From NCBI GenBank assembly GCA_004151065.3, contig NWUY0300017923.1, positions 79,197 to 100,887 of the forward strand: DNA of 21,691 nucleotides, written 5' to 3'. Positions 1 through 9,805 of the stretch are shown here, in pieces. The notes under the pieces are model-generated. The model had not been told where the DNA came from. It saw only the letters and a program-made list of their open reading frames with translations, and ran no database searches. Within the stretch, counting starts at the first letter, position 1. Every line of letters starts with the position of its first letter. A program made the translations under genes and the position numbers. The stretch comes from Larix sibirica (Eukaryota; Streptophyta; Pinopsida; Pinales; Pinaceae).

Positions 1-3000
1 TATGGCCATTTATTTTATATCTGAATTTGAAAAGGGACGAAGGGATTGTAAGCTTACAAGACTTGCATGTGATTCATTGGGTGAGAGGACAAAGATTTGC
101 ACAATGACAATCATTTCACCATCTATATAATGTCTCGAAGAAACTCTCAACACTTTATACTATGCCCGTAGGGATAAAAATATCAAAAATAAGTGAGAGG
201 TCTCATCTTTTGGCCTTTTTGCTATCTAATATAGGAATATTTGTATTCCAAGCTACATACTACTACTTTATAGACCCATATCTTATCTAGATGGCATGCA
301 TTTGTTCTCTTAGTGTTGCATTCCTAAAAAATGAGATGAAATTAATGCTCTTATCTTCACTATTGTGCAAGAGGCCATGGTCCATTTATATAGGCATTCA
401 TATTAGTTGTTTGATATTTTTATGTCACCAGTTATTTTCATTATTCAATATTTTTTAGTTTTGGTGTCAACTGCTTTAGCATGTAATGTATTTTTTTTTT
501 GTAAAATGGTTTTAGTTGTTTGGTCCATGATGTTTAGAAAAATTAGGCTTTAAAATCAAAGATTTGGATAAACTAAAATAAGCATCTTCACGCTCTCAAT
601 TACAAGCCCCTTCACATGTTGATTTGATGCTTTGCAATACATTTTTTAGATATTGTTCGGAGTTGGTTGCAAGCCTGGAAATCTACTAGAAATTCTAGTT
701 AGGGGTCCAATGTGACTGTGGATGGAGAACTTTTGGTAGAAAAATGCCTAATCCTTGTGATGGTTTTAAATCATTGATCTAGTCACTCATATGTGAGTCA
801 TTTTACTATTAGAAGTAAATTCAATGATCGTTCCCTTATCTCTCTCTCAGTGTCATTCTTTCCATCATTTTCATATTGATGCTCTACTCTTCTCATGCCC
901 TATTCTCCTTGGTGAACCATGGACCAATGTGTAATTTAACTAGGAGTGTTGTGAAAGAGGATCTATAGACCTTAGATGAGAGATATATGGTTGTAGCTGA
1001 GCATAGAGGTTGTGTAAGTTAGGAAGCTTTCACTTGCTGTGTATTTTCTACTCATTGGATGCCCGAGAGCCAAGTTAGTGATGCACCTTCACATGCACAT
1101 AAATGATACACATAAGCCACACATGTAAAATATACACAGATGATGCACTCACACATATACGTGACATGCCTAACATAAGTGATGCACCTAACCTATATAT
1201 GAACCTACCCACTCACCTAACTTGCACATCCACACATATAAATGATACACCTAAAATTCTCAATCCATCTCACATCAAGGATTACAAATTTTTATAAGAA
1301 GCCTCTATTTTCAATAATGGATGCTTCCACCTTCAGTACTATTCCTGTAGTACCAAGAAAAAATTGGAGGGAAAAACTCCCTCCTCATCTCTCTTTCACT
1401 TATCCATTTAAGAAAAAATTGAATAGGGAAAGAGAGTCTAAAAAAAGAGGAAGCTTATGAATAAAAGATAGGGATTTAGAGAAGGGAACTCAACCCAATT
1501 GATAGTTGAATCATGGGGGCGTGAAAGAGTGACTTTTGACAAATCAATGCAATATTTTCATAGCTTAAAGGATTATTGTCACTTAAATGATGATCATGAT
1601 ATATTATTTGTAAAATATGCAATTCTAATGGTTATAGTTTTTGACACGGAATGTATGCACACTGCTCTATATAGTTTCTTCAATTGGTTTGACAAATAGC
1701 CATCCATTCTTCATCTAGTGCATTCCTCCAGGGTTTTCTGGATAACACCAATAGTCATTGTCAATATTGGCACTTGATATTCATCCCCTTTCCTATGCAT
1801 TTGTTTGTAAATTGATGTAGATTTAGTTTGTCTAGTCATTATGCAATCTAATTTGCAGACTTGTCTAGTCACCCCTAACCTAGAAAAGAAAGAAAAATAT
1901 GCAAACTCAATCTTCACAATAGGCTATGAACTAGATTTCTTTTAATAAGTAATTATCCTGATATTAAAACTTTTATACTAGTTATGTTTTGGTTTCAATT
2001 AGCTCCATGTTTTGTATAGATAGATTTGATGGGCCACTTCAGTGAATTTGAACAGAGTCATGTAAATAGACTTGATCCTCATAATTTCCTATAACCATAA
2101 TGTATATGCCTTGGTACCTTACTTCCAATGTACGACTTAGCACTCCAAACTAGAATGCCATAGAGTAAAGGCAATCATTTATCTAGGTAGTTGAGTGTCT
2201 CTCGCTTTGTACATCTCCACTAGACTCGTGCCTACCATTTAAATTTATTTACATGTGCCGATGACACTAAGGAAAAACATGACTCTTTCTTAAGAAATCA
2301 ACATGGTCTCCTACTTCTCGATATTAGAGATTAGAATGAACATGAAGATCCCTTTTCAAGGCAAGTTAGGGCAAGGATGATTGGTGGGTCAAATTTGGTG
2401 CATATGCCCATCTCCCTCTAGACATGAACTGCTATAGGTAGTCAGAATTGGGTTGTCTTCACTTATCTTAGATCAATCTTCTTTAATTATCTTTAATGTT
2501 TATTCTATGCCAATCTTTAACAATTTTGAAGCAGTTTACACCATTCGGATCAATAAGCCATGCACTCCTTGGCTTTGATTTGAGTGTTCTATGTTTCATT
2601 TCCTTTCATTGGAGTTGCACTTCCTTTTGTTTTACACTTAGAAGTTTGTATAGGTGATCCTAGCCTTTCTAGTAACAAGAGAAGGCGACATTAGTTGGCC
2701 TTAAAGAGCCTCTAGAAAGGCATCAATAAAATATTTTGGAAATATCTAGTTTATCAACAATTGCTTTAGACATTTGCTGATATTTTTGTTTGAGTCTACA
2801 ACCATGGACAAGAATCCAAACAAACCCTCCAATCTTATATGATATTCAATGGACAACTTAAAATCACAAGGGTTTATTCTAATTTATGACTTTTTTCTTT
2901 CCTTGGATGATTGTTTAAGATGCCCAGAATTGTTGTGAGGGATGTTTAAAGCCTATTTAGTGCTTATTAATGACTATTGTCATGATCTACCTTGCCCATA

Positions 3001-3760
3001 ATTGCTTCTTAATGGTTATCCTGACTGTCCAACCTACTCTACACACCTTAGTCTCCAAAGTTTGCAAGTTGTAACATCCATTTCCTGTAGCCGTTGCTGA
3101 TAAAAATGTCTCTTTTTGGGCTACAAATGCACAATACTACTTTGTCATCACTTCCTAATGCTACTTGCACGCTAGTCTGTGACTATAATGTGCCTAGAGG
3201 TGAAAAAATCCATATCCATCTAAGATACCTATCTTTCATAAGAGTACTTGATTATTTAGTTTAGAAGGGAAAAATGATTTTGGTCTATATTGATAAGTAG
3301 ATCAGAAGGGGCCCTCCTCTGGTTATAAATTGAAGTGTCAGTTCCCTTGTATGCCAATCATCTTCCAAGATGCCAAAATGGTGACGAAAATTGAGAGGGA
3401 AATTAATTTATGTCATGATTTAGAACCCACTGTCTAAATTGGTTGTTATTCTTAGATCAAGACAGACCAATTCCCGCATGCCTCCATATGTATGTCTACA
3501 ACCTTCACTAGTCACCAGTGACATGGGCATGTTCAGAGGAACTTAGAATACACAAACAATAAAATGGACTTACTTGAAATTGAGAATGAAAAAATTACAC
3601 AATATGGACTTCATGCAAGACTACAAATGTTGTAGTTACAAGTGGCAATGGACAAGCTTTTATACAGGACATGCCCATTGTTATCCCCCAAAATGTCAAG
3701 GCAATTTGAGACATTTATTTAAGCTATATGTTCACCCTTTTGTTTCTTTAAAACCATTTA
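1..3760. other. A+T-rich noncoding stretch, no recognised gene
   Basis: All reading frames are broken by frequent stops and the longest open stretches (60-84 codons) show no domain or motif I recognise. I tried to read retroelement integrase or polymerase similarity around 2120-2300 and could not support it. No tRNA, rRNA or clear terminal repeat was seen. Probably heavily decayed transposon DNA, which is inference from the context only. Confidence 0.6.
1080..1255. repeat. Degenerate CA-rich tandem repeat
   Basis: The motif GATGCAC or GATACAC recurs near 1080, 1105, 1141, 1181 and 1243, interspersed with ACACATATAAATG-like words; the pieces at 1097-1111 and 1236-1250 are nearly the same. Spacing is irregular (about 25-60 bp), so this is an old imperfect array or simple-sequence-derived tract. 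A 64-codon open frame across it reflects the low-complexity composition and is not a gene. Confidence 0.4.
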
Positions 3761-3838
3761 TAAACGTGGCTTATCAGACATTTTACTTATGTTCATCTGA
3801 CGTACAAGTGCCGTGGGTTAAACATTGACAGAATAACT

Positions 3839-3873
3839 CTAACGTCGATTATCCAGAGAATACTCGACGTTAG
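3839..3873. repeat. 10-bp perfect inverted repeat, 15-nt loop
   Basis: CTAACGTCGA at 3839-3848 is the exact reverse complement of TCGACGTTAG at 3864-3873, with a 15-nt spacer. It lies just left of the 45-bp array and carries the same ACGT core. It could be a hairpin, a paired binding site, or an inverted subrepeat of a transposon end. The right arm recurs in decayed form near 4377. Confidence 0.7.
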
Positions 3874-3928
3874 TTTGACATATCGTCCACATTTTTTTTG
3901 TTCAAGGCAATTGTAGACATGGCTTATT

Positions 3929-4314
3929 GGACATTAATTCCATGTTAGAAACGTCACTTTTCGGACATTAGACCAATGTTTAGTCCATGTTCCAAACGTA
4001 GATTTTCGGACGTTAGTTCCACGTTAGGTCCATGTTGAAAACGTTGCTTTTTGGACGTTACACCAATGTTAGGTCTAAGTTGCCAATGTCTCTTTTAGGA
4101 TGTTACACCAATGTTAAGTCTACGTTGCCAACGTCTCTTTTTGGTGGTTAGACTAGTGTTATGTCTACGTTGTCAATGTCTCTTTTCGGATGTTACATTG
4201 ACATTAAGTCTACATTGCCTACATCTCATTTTGGACGTTTGTTGGATGTTACTTCCATGTTAAGGGATGTCTCTTTTTGGACATTCCATTGATGTTATCT
4301 AACATCGCTTTTTC
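3929..4314. repeat. 45-bp tandem array (about 9 units)
   Basis: Units begin with GGACRTT or GGATGTT at 3929, 3963, 4008, 4053, 4098, 4143, 4188, 4233 and 4279. From 3963 to 4233 every interval is exactly 45 bp, so no indel survives although the units differ at many bases. Inside a unit, ACGT-like tetramers sit at offsets 3, 14, 25 and 34, so the unit is itself built from roughly 11-bp subrepeats carrying ACGTT. The outer intervals are irregular (34 bp at the left, 46 bp at the right). Many differences between units are CG versus TG or CA at these tetramers. Confidence 0.85.
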
Positions 4315-4479
4315 AGATGTTTAACAAACATTTAAAACAGGTTTTTAATGATATGAAACTTGAAAAAAAGTAAGTAATATTCGACATTGGTTTGATGCAT
4401 TTTTATGTTACATAGACAACGTTTCGTTATAGATGTTAACCGATGTTTGAAGCCATGCCTATCCGATGCTAAAAGCCAC

Positions 4480-5170
4480 CTACCAAGCATGGAATGAGAC
4501 GCTTAAATCCGGTAATGCACTAATAAGCTCTAGACTATGAGCAACTTCATTTCAAGTGAAACTCTTACCATGAGTATGGGTATTTTTCTAAAAAAAATTC
4601 AAAGACTCAAGAGGAATAGCCCCTTTAAAAAAACCTTTGATCCCTTGCAATGAGTCAGATCACAATACAATCAATTTGGTAAAGAGCAAGCACATAAAAG
4701 CCTATATTAAGGAGTTGCAACAATCAAAGATAACTCAAGAAGGTTCCTCCAAATGAATCGACAATGGATTTGAAGTCCTTGAAAATTCAGAGGATTCAGA
4801 GATGGAAAATGAGGGGTTAGAGAAATCACTAGAAGATCCTAAAGATGTAATGAAACCCCCTAATCCCTATGAGGAGTAAGAGGTGGTCCCAACAAAAGGT
4901 AGAACCTCATTAGGCCTGCTAGAAGAACTATCTACTTCATAGTAGCAAAACCATTAGAATGACTGAAGATCAACCTCAATAGTGGAGAAAAGAAAGGAAA
5001 TGGAAAGGAAGTAGACCCTCCCATTGGACCATCAAATAACTGTAAAAAGCGACCCCTTTATAACTCACCCCTCCCCACTCAAGGATGGACATCTAATCAA
5101 TATCATGGGAAAATGAGGTCACAAGGGACACAACATTGGGTATCCAAGCTTTTCAAATATAAACAAATTG
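4480..5170. other. Noncoding stretch, nothing recognised
   Basis: No open frame of note and no recognisable element. Around 4540-4900 the strand is purine-rich with many GAA and AGA words, which looks like decayed coding DNA, but no frame stays open long enough to identify a product. Confidence 0.5.
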
Positions 5171-5175
5171 TGGGT

Positions 5176-5313
5176 GAAATGCCCCCTTAGGAGCAATCGC
5201 CAAACTTTGAAGAAATTAAGAGGTCCCCTTTTAATAATAAAATCGAAATGCCCCCTTGGAAGCAATCACCAAACTTTGAAGAAATTAAGAGATCCCCTTT
5301 TAATAATAAAATC
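5176..5313. repeat. 69-bp tandem duplication
   Basis: Copy 1 is 5176-5244 and copy 2 is 5245-5313, directly adjacent. Both run from GAAATGCCCCCTT to TTTTAATAATAAAATC and differ at only a few bases, some of them G/A changes. The copies are close in sequence, so the duplication is relatively young for this region. Confidence 0.9.
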
Positions 5314-5402
5314 ATGTTGTATTTTTATTATTTAATATATAATTAGTTTGTTAGGATTTATCAATGTCATTCTATAAAGCAAAGAAAGACTTCATAGAGA
5401 AG

Positions 5403-5448
5403 GCACTATAATGATTGGACTCCCTTTTGCACTATAATGATTGGACTC
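5403..5448. repeat. Short direct repeat, 26-bp period
   Basis: GCACTATAATGATTGGACTC at 5403-5422 recurs identically at 5429-5448. The period of 26 bp includes a short CCTTTT spacer. Confidence 0.85.
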
Positions 5449-5664
5449 TATTTTGTTTTTTAGGACTTGTAAGATGTAGTGAGTCTTTACATATTTTATA
5501 TTATTATGTTTTTCAATTTGGTCCAAGACTCTTTTTAATATAAACCTTAGCCATTTATATTTTAAAAAAATAGCAATGTCAAAAAACACATTAAACATTA
5601 ATATACACACAAAAAAAGAGTACATTGTATCCAATTAAATAATACATTCAACAAGTTAACCCAT

Positions 5665-5716
5665 TAAATAATATATATTATCAATTGCAATTTAAATAAT
5701 ATATATTATCAATTGC
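5665..5716. repeat. 24-bp direct repeat, 28-bp period
   Basis: An A+T-rich 24-bp word running from TAAATAATATATATTATC to AATTGC occurs at 5665-5688 and identically at 5693-5716. The AATATATATT core is palindromic, which may have favoured slippage. Confidence 0.85.
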
Positions 5717-5781
5717 TCATGCATATATATTTATAGAAATACTCTAGAAATTCAAATACAATGAATTTCCAACCCCAACCC

Positions 5782-5890
5782 CACAACATAAAAGTACTAT
5801 AACTACTATTCACAACATAAAAGTACTATAACTACTATTCTCCAACTGCACAACATAAAAGAACTATCAAGTCGACAACATAAAAGCATA
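5782..5890. repeat. 29-bp tandem repeat with two partial copies
   Basis: Two identical 29-bp units starting CACAACATAAAAGTACTATA lie at 5782-5810 and 5811-5839. Partial copies of the ACAACATAAAAG core follow near 5849 and 5875. This is the third short tandem repeat within 500 bp. Confidence 0.85.
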
Positions 5891-5899
5891 ACTATTTAT

Positions 5900-6605
5900 T
5901 GTCTCTAACTAGACAACATGAAGAATACATCTTTGTCGAATTATCCAAAGGCCACCGTGTGAAACTTTTTAACTTATGTTTTAAAATATTTGTACACCCA
6001 TCTATCTTATCTTCACATAAAAGGTGGGTAAAGTATCAAACTATCTTATAATAAAGCAAAACTTCAGTGTTATGATAAAGTGTTGAGAAGGTAGGTATCA
6101 TACTTGTCCACTAGTTCCTTTGGTGAGTATATTAAAGCTTGCAAGCCCTTGTAGGTACATGGAATGAAATTGGATAATTTTCCTCAAGAAAAACCACTTT
6201 ACTTTTATTTTATAGTGCATTTTTCATTTATTAGGCTCAATTGGAACTACATTCCATTGGGTAAAGGACATCCTCAATGTCCATTGGGTATGGTCTTATC
6301 ATTGTCATTTAAGAAGCTCTCAAGATCATCATTTAAGGTCACATTTTGTTTTCATGGAAAAAATCATAATTTCTATTCAAATGAGTGAATGAAAATCACA
6401 TTTTTCAAGTGTAAAACAAATAATGTATACAAGATAAATAAGAAATACACAAAATATGATGTCACGTTGCTTATGCTTAACTATTAAATAATATTATTTT
6501 TTTCTTTTCTTTTCTAAAGACCAATTCCATTGTGAACACCATCCCACAACCTTGTTAGTAGAGGCATAACTTTGAACACGAAAATAATCTATAAAATGAA
6601 AAGCA
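5900..6605. other. Noncoding stretch, nothing recognised
   Basis: A+T-rich with poly-T and TTTTC tracts around 6490-6515. A 74-codon open frame at 6164-6388 has no recognised similarity and no supporting context. No gene is called. Confidence 0.5.
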
Positions 6606-6829
6606 TGTGGTCTCCTCATATGCATACTACAAATAAAAACAATGGTCATGGCCCATACTTAGAAATAAATGTTGGTTAAATGAGAAATATAAATATTAAA
6701 AGATGAAGTAGAAAAATTGTGGTCTCCTCATATGCATACTACAAATAAAAACAATGATCATGGTCCATACTTAGAAATAAATGTTGGTTAAATGAGAAAT
6801 ATAAATATTAAAAGACGAAGTAGAAAAAA
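6606..6829. repeat. 112-bp tandem duplication
   Basis: Copy 1 is 6606-6717 and copy 2 about 6718-6829, both opening TGTGGTCTCCTCATATGCAT and closing in AAGTAGAAAAA. The copies are nearly identical; visible differences include GG/GA and CC/TC pairs, that is transitions. Confidence 0.9.
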
Positions 6830-7096
6830 CGTAGAAATTTAATATATGAATGCGATCATAAGCCATAAGTAGTGAAGATAATGGTCCACTTACAATAAAA
6901 GATGGTATTTTTGTCTAATTACACTTACACATACGCACAGTCATACTTTATGTTAGTAAAGAAACCAAAAACATATTTTAAAAAACAACAAGGTGGTTTG
7001 CTAAACTAAGTGTTTGTATTGCTCATTAATATCCATCAATGACATTTTATTATTATTATGAAATGTTAAATCATTGAGTTTATATTGATAAGTAGT

Positions 7097-7562
7097 TTAT
7101 AGTGTAAGTTGAGCAGCAATAGTGTAATTTTTTGGTTTTTGGTTTTTGGTTTGCCACATCATTTTGGTTTGTATGAACATCCTCATTTTCCAAGCTAGAT
7201 ATATTGGATTATTTCTTATTCCTTTGTCATCAATATCTCCATTCTCTATCATTATCTTCATTTTTGACATTTGCATAGCTTGTCCACAATCATAAATCAC
7301 ATTTTCATTGTTGAAATATACAGATTTATTCAAGTTTATTTTTTTTCAAATTTTGAGTTTTCAGTGCACCAATTTCACGAAAGCTAGCAATAACAGTTTT
7401 GTCAAATTTCCCCAACTCTGTCAATAATGAAACTTTAAAATCTTGGACATTTTGGAGGTTAACAAAATCATTGCCAAGTGTTTTCACAATTTGTAATCTA
7501 CTGTTACCATGGTGGATGGCTTGATCATGTACCCTTTCAACTTGTAAGTTGGCAAGGTCCAA
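7097..7562 (-). pseudogene. Possible relic coding stretch, two overlapping open frames
   Basis: On the minus strand a 78-codon open frame (7562-7326) is followed, with an 8-bp overlap and a change of frame, by another of 78 codons (7333-7097). The first reads as a mixed charged/hydrophobic helix-like sequence with many Leu and Val, ending in a Lys-rich tail; the second is rich in Met, Ile and Asn. A run of over 150 codons with one frame change stands out in DNA this A+T-rich, so it may be the remnant of a gene or transposon protein. There is no ATG at the start (TAA lies directly upstream) and I recognise no family. Chance remains a real possibility. Confidence 0.25.
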
Positions 7563-7945
7563 TTAAACATGTAGCTTTTAGTTTTTAGGTTGCATCTTCA
7601 CAGCCTAGGGAATTATAAATACTTGTTACATGAAAAGCATTTAAAACAACAAATATATTTCAAGTGATACTTTTCATTCTTGTCAAGAAACATGGCCATA
7701 TTCTTGCACTTCATATCCCTATATTGCAAATAGTGGTTTATATATGCAAATTTAGCTTTACTTTGTGTGCTAATCACTTTATTCTATAATTATTTTTATT
7801 TTTATTTTTTACTTTCCAAATCATTTGCTGGTGAGATCTTTAAGTGATAAAATATATTTCTTCAATTGAAAAGTTTATTTAAATCTAACACTCTAGTTGC
7901 TAAATCATCTCGAATTGCTATATCATCGCCCATAGCCTTTTAATT
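7563..7945. other. Noncoding stretch, nothing recognised
   Basis: A+T-rich, with TTTTTATTTTTATTTTT-like tracts near 7785-7812. No open frame or repeat of note. Confidence 0.5.
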
Positions 7946-8848
7946 AAATGCTTCTCATTCCCTTTTCTAACAAAATGAAATTACCTAATCCATCTTGAAA
8001 ACCTAGGTAAATACATATCATTATCTTATTTAAAAGTTGATAGTGACATCTAGGAAGCATGTTCGGTAGTGCTACAAGTATATTGCTCTGGATAAACATT
8101 GAGAATGAATAAGGGTTTTATTTCTCTACTTCATTTTTTCCATTTAAATAAAAAGTTATTTAGCTACTTGTGTCAAGTCTGGAATAAAATGAGGCGCGTC
8201 CTCATTTTTAGACCTTTCACAGGGAATTGGACTCTCTTCGTCAAACTTTTATTCTTTCATGTTGTAATCCTCTTATCTATCTCTGGCACTTTTACTAGTT
8301 ATGTCAATGCTTTGTAATGCTTGAGTCCCCATAAGGCCTAATTGTGTAAAATGTAAGGGTTTAATAGTTATGTTAATGCTTTGTAATGCTTGAGTTCCCA
8401 TAAGGCCTAATTGTGTAAAATGTAAAGGCCAAATGCTTCTCATTCCCTTTTCTAACAAAATGAAATTACCTCATCCATCTTAAAAACCTAGGTAAATACA
8501 TATCATTATCTTATTCAAAAGTTGGTAGTGACATTTAGGAAGTATGTTCGGTAGTACTACAAGTATATTGCCTTGGATAGACATTGAGAATGAATCAGGG
8601 TTTCATTTCTCTACTTCATTTGCCATTTAAATAAAGAGTTATTTAGCTACTTGTGTCAAGGCTTGAATAAAATGAGGTGCGTCCTCATTTTTAGATCTTT
8701 TATAGGGAATTGGACTCTCTTCGTTAGACTTTTAGTCCTTGATGTTCTATTCCTCTTATCTGTCCATGTCACTTTTAGTAGTTATGTCAATGCTTTGTAA
8801 TGCTTGAGTTCCCCATAAGGCCTAATTGTGTAAAATGTAAAGGTTTAA
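7946..8848. repeat. 485-bp tandem duplication with nested 69-bp duplication
   Basis: Copy 1 is 7946-8430 and copy 2 is 8431 to about 8848; both begin AAATGCTTCTCATTCCCTTT. Copy 1 carries two adjacent 69-bp units starting TAGTTATGTYAATGCTTTG at 8296 and 8365, whereas copy 2 has one, near 8779. Without the extra unit the copies are about equal in length (roughly 416 bp). They differ by scattered, mostly transition-type changes and a few small indels. No protein is encoded; a 61-codon minus-strand open frame at 8273-8458 only reflects the repeated 69-bp units. Confidence 0.88.
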
Positions 8849-9231
8849 ATAAACAAATTATTCATATCACGGTTATATTATGAGATTTAAATATTTTTAT
8901 TGACTCGTTACCATCACCGTTTTCTATTTCAATTTGAATTGCTATAATGAAAACTACATACTTTTTTGGTTTACATGCTAGATTTGGGTAGTAATTATTT
9001 CACCGATTCCTCCCTTTTGAGATATACTATTTGGTTGAGACCACCAAGAAATGTACCATGTAAACGACTTCATTCTCCTTGTCTACATTGAAGAATACAT
9101 TTATTTGAAATATAAGCATTTTACCCCAACTAGAGAGGTCTCTATGGGTCATTGAAGAAGGTTTGCAACTTGTTTGAATGCCATGTTTACAAATTGTATG
9201 TAAAGTTTAAACCTCTCTTCAAAAAACAAAT
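8849..9231. other. Noncoding stretch, nothing recognised
   Basis: A+T-rich sequence between the 485-bp duplication and the putative LTR. No open frame, repeat or motif supports a feature. Confidence 0.5.
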
Positions 9232-9789
9232 TATTGGAATTTAGAATTTTGTGGTTTTGTCATTTATTCTAATTGTAATGAGAATTAATTTTTTGTTTTA
9301 AACAATAAGTTAATAAGTTAAGTTTAAGTGTTGCGTGGTTTCTTCGATGTAATTCAACTTTATTAAGATATTTAGACACTTTGAAGTTAGTTACGATCAA
9401 TTAGGTCTCATGTGTCTAGAACTAAAATGTGTTTCTTTAGTATGCATTTGTACTTATGTAATCTGACGATTATGATTTATTATGGACATAAAGTGATAAA
9501 CCAATTCATCTTCTCCTTGATATTAACAACTATATTGATATGTGGCTTAACAACTGATTGGTCCATGATACATATTTAGAGAGCATGGAGAGTCATTTGT
9601 TGATGATTGATTGTGAGAAACTCATATATAAAATATTTNATTGGTCCATAATCTCTATTTAAAGAGCATGGAGAGTCATTTGTTGATGATTGATTGTGAG
9701 AAACTCATATATAAAATATTTTTCTTTGATGTGTTTGTGTGAGTGGTTTCTTAAGGTGTTTGACTTATGTGGAAATACCCTATTTGTCA
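9232..9789 (+). mobile_element. Probable degenerate copia-type LTR
   Basis: The left edge reads TATTGGAATTTAGAATTTTG, one base from the TGTTGGAA start common to plant copia LTRs, and the right edge ends near GTCA at 9789, just before a primer-binding-site-like sequence. The interval is about 560 bp, a usual LTR length, and contains TATATAAAATAT words that would suit an LTR promoter. No second LTR and no gag or pol frame follows; the interior downstream is missing or decayed beyond recognition. The edges are inferred from these cues only. Confidence 0.45.
9557..9721. repeat. 83-bp tandem duplication with an N at the junction
   Basis: Copy 1 is 9557-9639 and copy 2 is 9640 to about 9721; both start ATTGGTCCAT and end CATATATAAAATATTT. 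The copies differ mainly near their starts. The only ambiguous base of the window (N at 9639) falls on the last base of copy 1. The unit includes the TATATAAAATAT word, so a putative LTR promoter motif is doubled. Confidence 0.85.
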
Positions 9790-9793
9790 AACT

Positions 9794-9805
9794 TGGTATC
9801 AAAGT
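9794..9805 (+). promoter_or_regulatory. Primer-binding-site-like sequence (initiator tRNA-Met type)
   Basis: TGGTATCAAAGT matches the plant retrotransposon primer-binding consensus TGGTATCAGAGC at 10 of 12 positions. It lies 4 bp after the presumed LTR end, where a primer-binding site should be. The match is short, so the assignment leans on its position. Confidence 0.4.

Larger units (their letters stand above)
3766..4470. repeat. ACGTT-rich repeat region around a 45-bp array
   Basis: The whole region is dense in GACGTTA, AACGTT, GACATTA and GATGTTA words. A sentence-like block beginning ACGTGGCTTATCAGACATT near 3764 recurs, altered, near 3916. A block at about 3858-3875 (AATACTCGACGTTAG) recurs as AATATTCGACATTGG near 4377. 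The regular core is annotated separately. Flank copies differ mainly by CG to TG or CA. Dense short motifs in mixed orientation resemble the subterminal repeats of plant CACTA or Mutator-like DNA transposons, but I found no convincing CACTA terminus, terminal inverted repeat or target duplication, so the class is unassigned. Confidence 0.6.

Noticed and set aside
2100-2300. Possible copia integrase similarity around an ACTCCAAACTAGAATG-like stretch
   Set aside because: A few residues resemble the integrase block with Thr-Pro and Asn, but the neighbouring codons do not follow the family in any frame.
3574-3828. 84-codon plus-strand open frame next to the ACGTT array
   Set aside because: It runs into the repeat region, has no recognised similarity and no supporting signals.
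3929-4314. 45-bp array as a CRISPR-like array or a coding repeat of 15 residues
   Set aside because: There are no unique spacers between conserved repeats, since the whole 45 bp is one unit, and stops occur in the frames, so neither reading holds.
4510-4525. CACTA word near the end of the ACGTT region as a CACTA transposon terminus
   Set aside because: A single five-base word with no matching inverted end or target duplication is expected by chance.
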